Under the pieces are notes generated by a model that searched no databases, was not told the DNA's origin, and saw only the letters and a list, made by a program, of their open reading frames with translations. The translations under genes and the position numbers were made by a program. This document shows positions 13,932-16,403 of a DNA stretch of 16,403 nucleotides, piece after piece (the first letter of the stretch is position 1; each line of letters opens with the position of its first letter). The DNA is from UBA1738 sp003453455 (lineage in GTDB: Bacteria; Bacillota; Clostridia; UBA1381): assembly GCA_946621875.1 (NCBI GenBank), contig CAMOOX010000030.1, positions 1-16,403 on the forward strand. Direction: 5' to 3'.

Positions 13932-13960
13932 AATTTAACACACCAAAACTTTTCTGTCAA
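13932..13960 (-). promoter_or_regulatory. Consensus promoter of the 43-aa gene
   Basis: On the - strand, a perfect TTGACA (complement of 13955-13960) and TAAATT (complement of 13932-13937) are 17 bp apart. Transcription would start near 13925, just ahead of the AGGAGG at 13914-13919. Confidence 0.68.
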
Positions 13961-14076
13961 TAGAATTTTACATTTTTTGGCAAAAATCGTTCGACTAAAA
14001 GCAACAAAAAGTTACCTGTTTTAGCAAAAAAAGAAAATAAAAACGAAAAATATCGCAAATTTATGCGAATTTGCTC
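13961..14076. other. AT-rich gap with short inverted repeats, no gene seen
   Basis: Upstream of the small-gene promoter there is no coding signal. CTAAAA (13995-14000) and TTTTAG (14019-14024) are inverted, with AAC/GTT inside. GCAAATT (14055-14061) and AATTTGC (14068-14074) are a second inverted pair that competes with TCGCA/TGCGA (14053-14057 and 14064-14068). Confidence 0.4.
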
Positions 14077-14114
14077 AAAAAAAGCTGTGATTGTAAAACA
14101 ATCACAGCTTTTTT
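14077..14114. terminator. Bidirectional-looking terminator of gdhA
   Basis: AAGCTGTGATTG (14082-14093) pairs perfectly with CAATCACAGCTT (14099-14110) around a TAAAA loop. The A-run before it (14077-14083) gives a U-tract on the - strand, where gdhA ends at 14127. T's also follow on the + strand. Confidence 0.9.
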
Positions 14115-14126
14115 GTATAAATTTAA

Positions 14127-15467
14127 TCAAACGCAGCCCTGAGCCTTCATAGCCTCAGCTACCTTCAAGAATCCTGCGATATTTGCGCCTGCCATATAGT
14201 TGCCTTCCATACCGTATTCCTTTGCAGCGCTTTCACATGCCTTGAATATACTTACCATTATGCCGTGGAGCTTTTCGTCAACTTCTTCAAAAGTCCAGGA
14301 AAGTCTTTGAGAGTTCTGGCTCATCTCTAAGCCCGAAGTTGCTACGCCGCCGGCGTTTGCAGCTTTTGCAGGACCATAGAGCATATTGTTTTTGAAGTAA
14401 ACTTCAATAGCTTCGGGAGTTGATGGCATATTTGCACCCTCTGATACTGCATAGCAGCCGTTTTTAGCAAGTATTGCGGCACTTTCGCCGTCAATTTCAT
14501 TCTGTGTTGCGCAAGGAAGAGCAATGTCGCATGGAATAGTCCAGATGCCCTTGCAGCCCTCTGTATATGTTGCTTCGGGGTGATAATTTAAGTATTCCTT
14601 TATTCTCTTTCTTTCAACTTCCTTGATTTGCTTAACAGCTTTTAAATCAATTCCGTTTTTGTCATAGATATATCCGTTTGAATCGGAAAGAGCAACAACC
14701 TTTGCGCCAAGCTCGGTAGCCTTTTCTGTTGCGTAAATTGCAACATTTCCCGAACCTGAGATAACAACGGTCTGTCCTTCAAAGCTCTTGCCGTTTGCTT
14801 TTAACATTTCGTTTGTAAAGTAGCAAAGACCATAGCCTGTTGCCTGAGTTCTTGCAAGTGAGCCTCCGTAGGCAAGACCTTTACCTGTTAAAACACCTGT
14901 GAACTCGTTGCGTAATCTCTTATATTGACCGAACATATATCCGATTTCTCTTGCGCCTGTGCCAATGTCACCGGCAGGGACATCAAGGTCAGCGCCGATG
15001 TGCTTTGAAAGCTCTGTCATAAAGCTCTGGCAGAAACGCATAACTTCACCGTCAGATTTGCCTTTCGGGTCAAAGTCCGAGCCGCCTTTGCCGCCGCCCA
15101 TAGGAAGTGTTGTGAGTGAATTTTTGAAAATTTGTTCAAATCCCAAGAATTTGATTATGCCGAGATAAACAGACGGATGAAGTCTGAGTCCTCCCTTGTA
15201 AGGACCGATAGCAGAGTTATACTGAACTCTGAAACCTCTGTTTACCTGTACCTTTCCATTATCGTCAACCCATGGTACTCTGAAAATAATTTGTCTTTCA
15301 GGCTCTACCAAACGGTCAACAACGCCTGCTTCAACCAAGTCAGGTCTTTTTTCGATAACAGGCTCCAAAGTTTCCAAAACCTCGGTTACCGCCTGTATAA
15401 ATTCAGGCTCGCCTGCATTTCTCTTTTTGACATTTTCCAATACACCGATTAAGTATGCATTTTTCAT
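14127..15467 (-). CDS. gdhA: NADP-type glutamate dehydrogenase
   Basis: This hexameric cytoplasmic enzyme interconverts 2-oxoglutarate plus ammonia and glutamate, the precursor for the ProBAC pathway in this window. The 446 residues show FRVPWVDDNGKVQVNRG, GPYKGGLRLHPSV, the substrate-binding LPMGGGKGGSDFDPKGK, DVPAGDIGTGAREIGYM with its conserved Asp, and the nucleotide-binding SGSGNVAIYATEKA. After that fold comes SDSNGYIYD, as in NADP-linked bacterial enzymes, so NADP(H) use is probable. The C-terminus has ANAGGVATSGLEMSQNS. The ATG at 15467 is preferred: GAGGCGG lies about 8 nt before it, and the predicted transcript starts near 15490. The in-frame ATG at 15488 would have almost no leader and no ribosome binding site. 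Confidence 0.96.
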   Translation of the reverse strand: MKNAYLIGVLENVKKRNAGEPEFIQAVTEVLETLEPVIEKRPDLVEAGVVDRLVEPERQIIFRVPWVDDNGKVQVNRGFRVQYNSAIGPYKGGLRLHPSVYLGIIKFLGFEQIFKNSLTTLPMGGGKGGSDFDPKGKSDGEVMRFCQSFMTELSKHIGADLDVPAGDIGTGAREIGYMFGQYKRLRNEFTGVLTGKGLAYGGSLARTQATGYGLCYFTNEMLKANGKSFEGQTVVISGSGNVAIYATEKATELGAKVVALSDSNGYIYDKNGIDLKAVKQIKEVERKRIKEYLNYHPEATYTEGCKGIWTIPCDIALPCATQNEIDGESAAILAKNGCYAVSEGANMPSTPEAIEVYFKNNMLYGPAKAANAGGVATSGLEMSQNSQRLSWTFEEVDEKLHGIMVSIFKACESAAKEYGMEGNYMAGANIAGFLKVAEAMKAQGCV

Positions 15468-15496
15468 TTTTTTCACCGCCTCTTTCATGATATTAA

Positions 15497-15525
15497 ATTG
15501 TAAAATAAACTAAAAAAAATGTCAA
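15497..15525 (-). promoter_or_regulatory. Strong consensus promoter of gdhA
   Basis: On the - strand, TTGACA (complement of 15520-15525) and TACAAT (complement of 15497-15502) are exactly 17 bp apart, with eight T at the start of the spacer. The predicted start near 15490 gives a leader of about 23 nt to the ATG at 15467. Confidence 0.82.
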
Positions 15526-15592
15526 TAGAAAATCTAAACAAAATACAATTTTTTTTTGCATAAAAATTCAACAGAATGAAAAAAAATACAAG

Positions 15593-15621
15593 AAAAAAAC
15601 CGACAAACTTGCTTGTCGGTT
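15593..15621 (-). terminator. Rho-independent terminator of spo0A
   Basis: AACCGACAA (15598-15606) and TTGTCGGTT (15613-15621) form a 9-bp stem with a 6-nt loop. The A-run at 15593-15599 becomes a U-tract in the - strand transcript, about 38 bp after the spo0A stop. Confidence 0.85.
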
Positions 15622-15658
15622 GCGGTTAGGGAATCGTTTATAAGCATTTTAAAGATTA

Positions 15659-16403
15659 TTATTTAATCTGTAATCGGATTCGGTCAGCTACCATTGCGAT
15701 AAATTCAGAGTTTGTAGGCTTACCCTTGCCCGTATCGATTGTGTAACCGAAAATCTGATTCATCGTCTCCGGTCGGCCGCGGCTCCAAGCGACTTCTATG
15801 GAATGTCTTATTGCACGCTCAACTCTCGATGAGGTAGTGCTGTACTTCTTTGCAATGACAGGATAAAGCTGTTTGGTGATGTAATTTAAAAGCTCCATAT
15901 TCTCAACCACCATCATAATTGCGGTTCTTACATATTGATAACCCTTAATGTGAGCGGGAACGCCCAGCTCGTGGATAAATTCGGTTACCAGAGCTTCTAA
16001 ATCATATGTCTTTTTGTCGTCATGAGAGAGGACTTCAAAGCTTGTCCTTCCTGCGCGAGTACCAAAGCTTTTGATTGTGTCGTAAATGGCCTCATTCGTC
16101 TGCGGTTTTAACAGAAAATATTCACAGCCGGCGTCTTGGCACGCCGTCATAATTCTGTTACTTGCAGTTACCGAAAGGGCAATGCACATGGGTTTTTTGG
16201 CAAGGTGTGAATTTTGGAGTCTTCCTAAAACGCTAAGACCGTCACGCTTGGGCATAATAATGTCCAAAAGCACAATATCCGGCTTCATCTCCATAATCAT
16301 TCCGTATGCCTCTTCGCCGTCATATGCAACATCTACCGCCGCAATACCTTCCTTGGTTTTCAGATAATCAAAAAGACTGTCTGCAAACGCCTTGTTGTCA
16401 TCT
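15659..16403 (-). CDS. spo0A: Sporulation master regulator Spo0A, N-terminus cut by the window edge
   Basis: Spo0A is the response regulator that commits Firmicutes to sporulation by binding 0A boxes when phosphorylated. The visible 247 residues start at the acidic pocket (DDNKAFADSLFDYL), so only a few N-terminal residues are missing. The receiver has the phosphoacceptor Asp in IVLLDIIMPKRDG and the conserved Lys in YFLLKPQ; the switch position is Ser (IALSVTA) where many homologues have Thr. The Spo0A-specific DNA-binding domain is unmistakable: HELGVPAHIKGYQYVRTAI, LYPVIAKKY, SSRVERAIRHSIEVAWSRG and GKPTNSEFIAMVADRIRL. The stop is TAA at 15659-15661. A hairpin terminator follows. Its upstream neighbour is outside the window, so the usual spoIVB linkage cannot be tested. 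Confidence 0.96.
   Translation of the reverse strand, partial: DDNKAFADSLFDYLKTKEGIAAVDVAYDGEEAYGMIMEMKPDIVLLDIIMPKRDGLSVLGRLQNSHLAKKPMCIALSVTASNRIMTACQDAGCEYFLLKPQTNEAIYDTIKSFGTRAGRTSFEVLSHDDKKTYDLEALVTEFIHELGVPAHIKGYQYVRTAIMMVVENMELLNYITKQLYPVIAKKYSTTSSRVERAIRHSIEVAWSRGRPETMNQIFGYTIDTGKGKPTNSEFIAMVADRIRLQIK

Noticed and set aside
13743..14024. 93-codon + strand frame in the malQ-gdhA gap
   Set aside because: It begins inside the terminator stem and lies antisense to the 43-aa gene, which has promoter, ribosome binding site and terminator.
14959..15452. Two + strand frames opposite gdhA
   Set aside because: Antisense shadows of a highly conserved gene; no start signals.
1..16403. CRISPR arrays, insertion sequences, tRNA or rRNA genes, phage or classical defence genes
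   Set aside because: No repeat-spacer pattern, transposase, integrase, tRNA-like fold or defence-family motif was seen; MazG alone is ordinary nucleotide housekeeping here and no toxin partner is adjacent.

Overview
The window looks like a chromosomal segment of a low-GC, endospore-forming member of the Clostridia (Firmicutes). The signs are AT-rich intergenic DNA, strong AGGAGG-type ribosome binding sites, TTGACA/TACAAT promoters, U-tract terminators, a GerMN-domain protein, and a nearly complete spo0A at the right edge. No tRNA, rRNA, insertion sequence, CRISPR array or prophage was recognised. Most genes are housekeeping or regulatory.

Left part (1-6410, mainly + strand). The 3' end of a membrane-protein gene is followed by a terminator and a promoter. 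A run of + strand genes then follows: proB-proA-proC (proline from glutamate), a mazG-like nucleotide pyrophosphohydrolase, a secreted AT-rich nuclease with copper-amine-oxidase-type N-terminal repeats, and an iron-dependent alcohol dehydrogenase. A bidirectional terminator closes it. ProB lacks the PUA domain found in the longer family members.

Middle (6418-11500). A convergent S11-family D-Ala-D-Ala carboxypeptidase homologue keeps SDN and KSG, but its SxxK catalytic tetrad reads GTSN, so it is probably a pseudoenzyme. Diverging from it is a four-gene unit: a membrane-anchored ComEA-like helix-hairpin-helix protein, an OmpR-family response regulator, a sensor kinase, and a membrane-anchored protein with two GerMN domains. 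The last three resemble actinobacterial mtrA-mtrB-lpqB in layout.

Right part (11499-16403). A LOG-family phosphoribohydrolase (- strand) and malQ (+ strand) diverge from a shared intergenic region. Between malQ and gdhA lies a 43-codon gene on the - strand, too short for usual ORF cut-offs. It has its own consensus promoter, AGGAGG ribosome binding site and bidirectional terminator. Then come gdhA (glutamate dehydrogenase, strong promoter) and spo0A, both on the - strand.

Most worth a second look: the 43-aa gene, the S11 homologue with a lost active site, the nuclease with a Cys/His C-terminal tail, and the ComEA-like/two-component/GerMN operon. No wholly new multi-gene system could be demonstrated from sequence alone.
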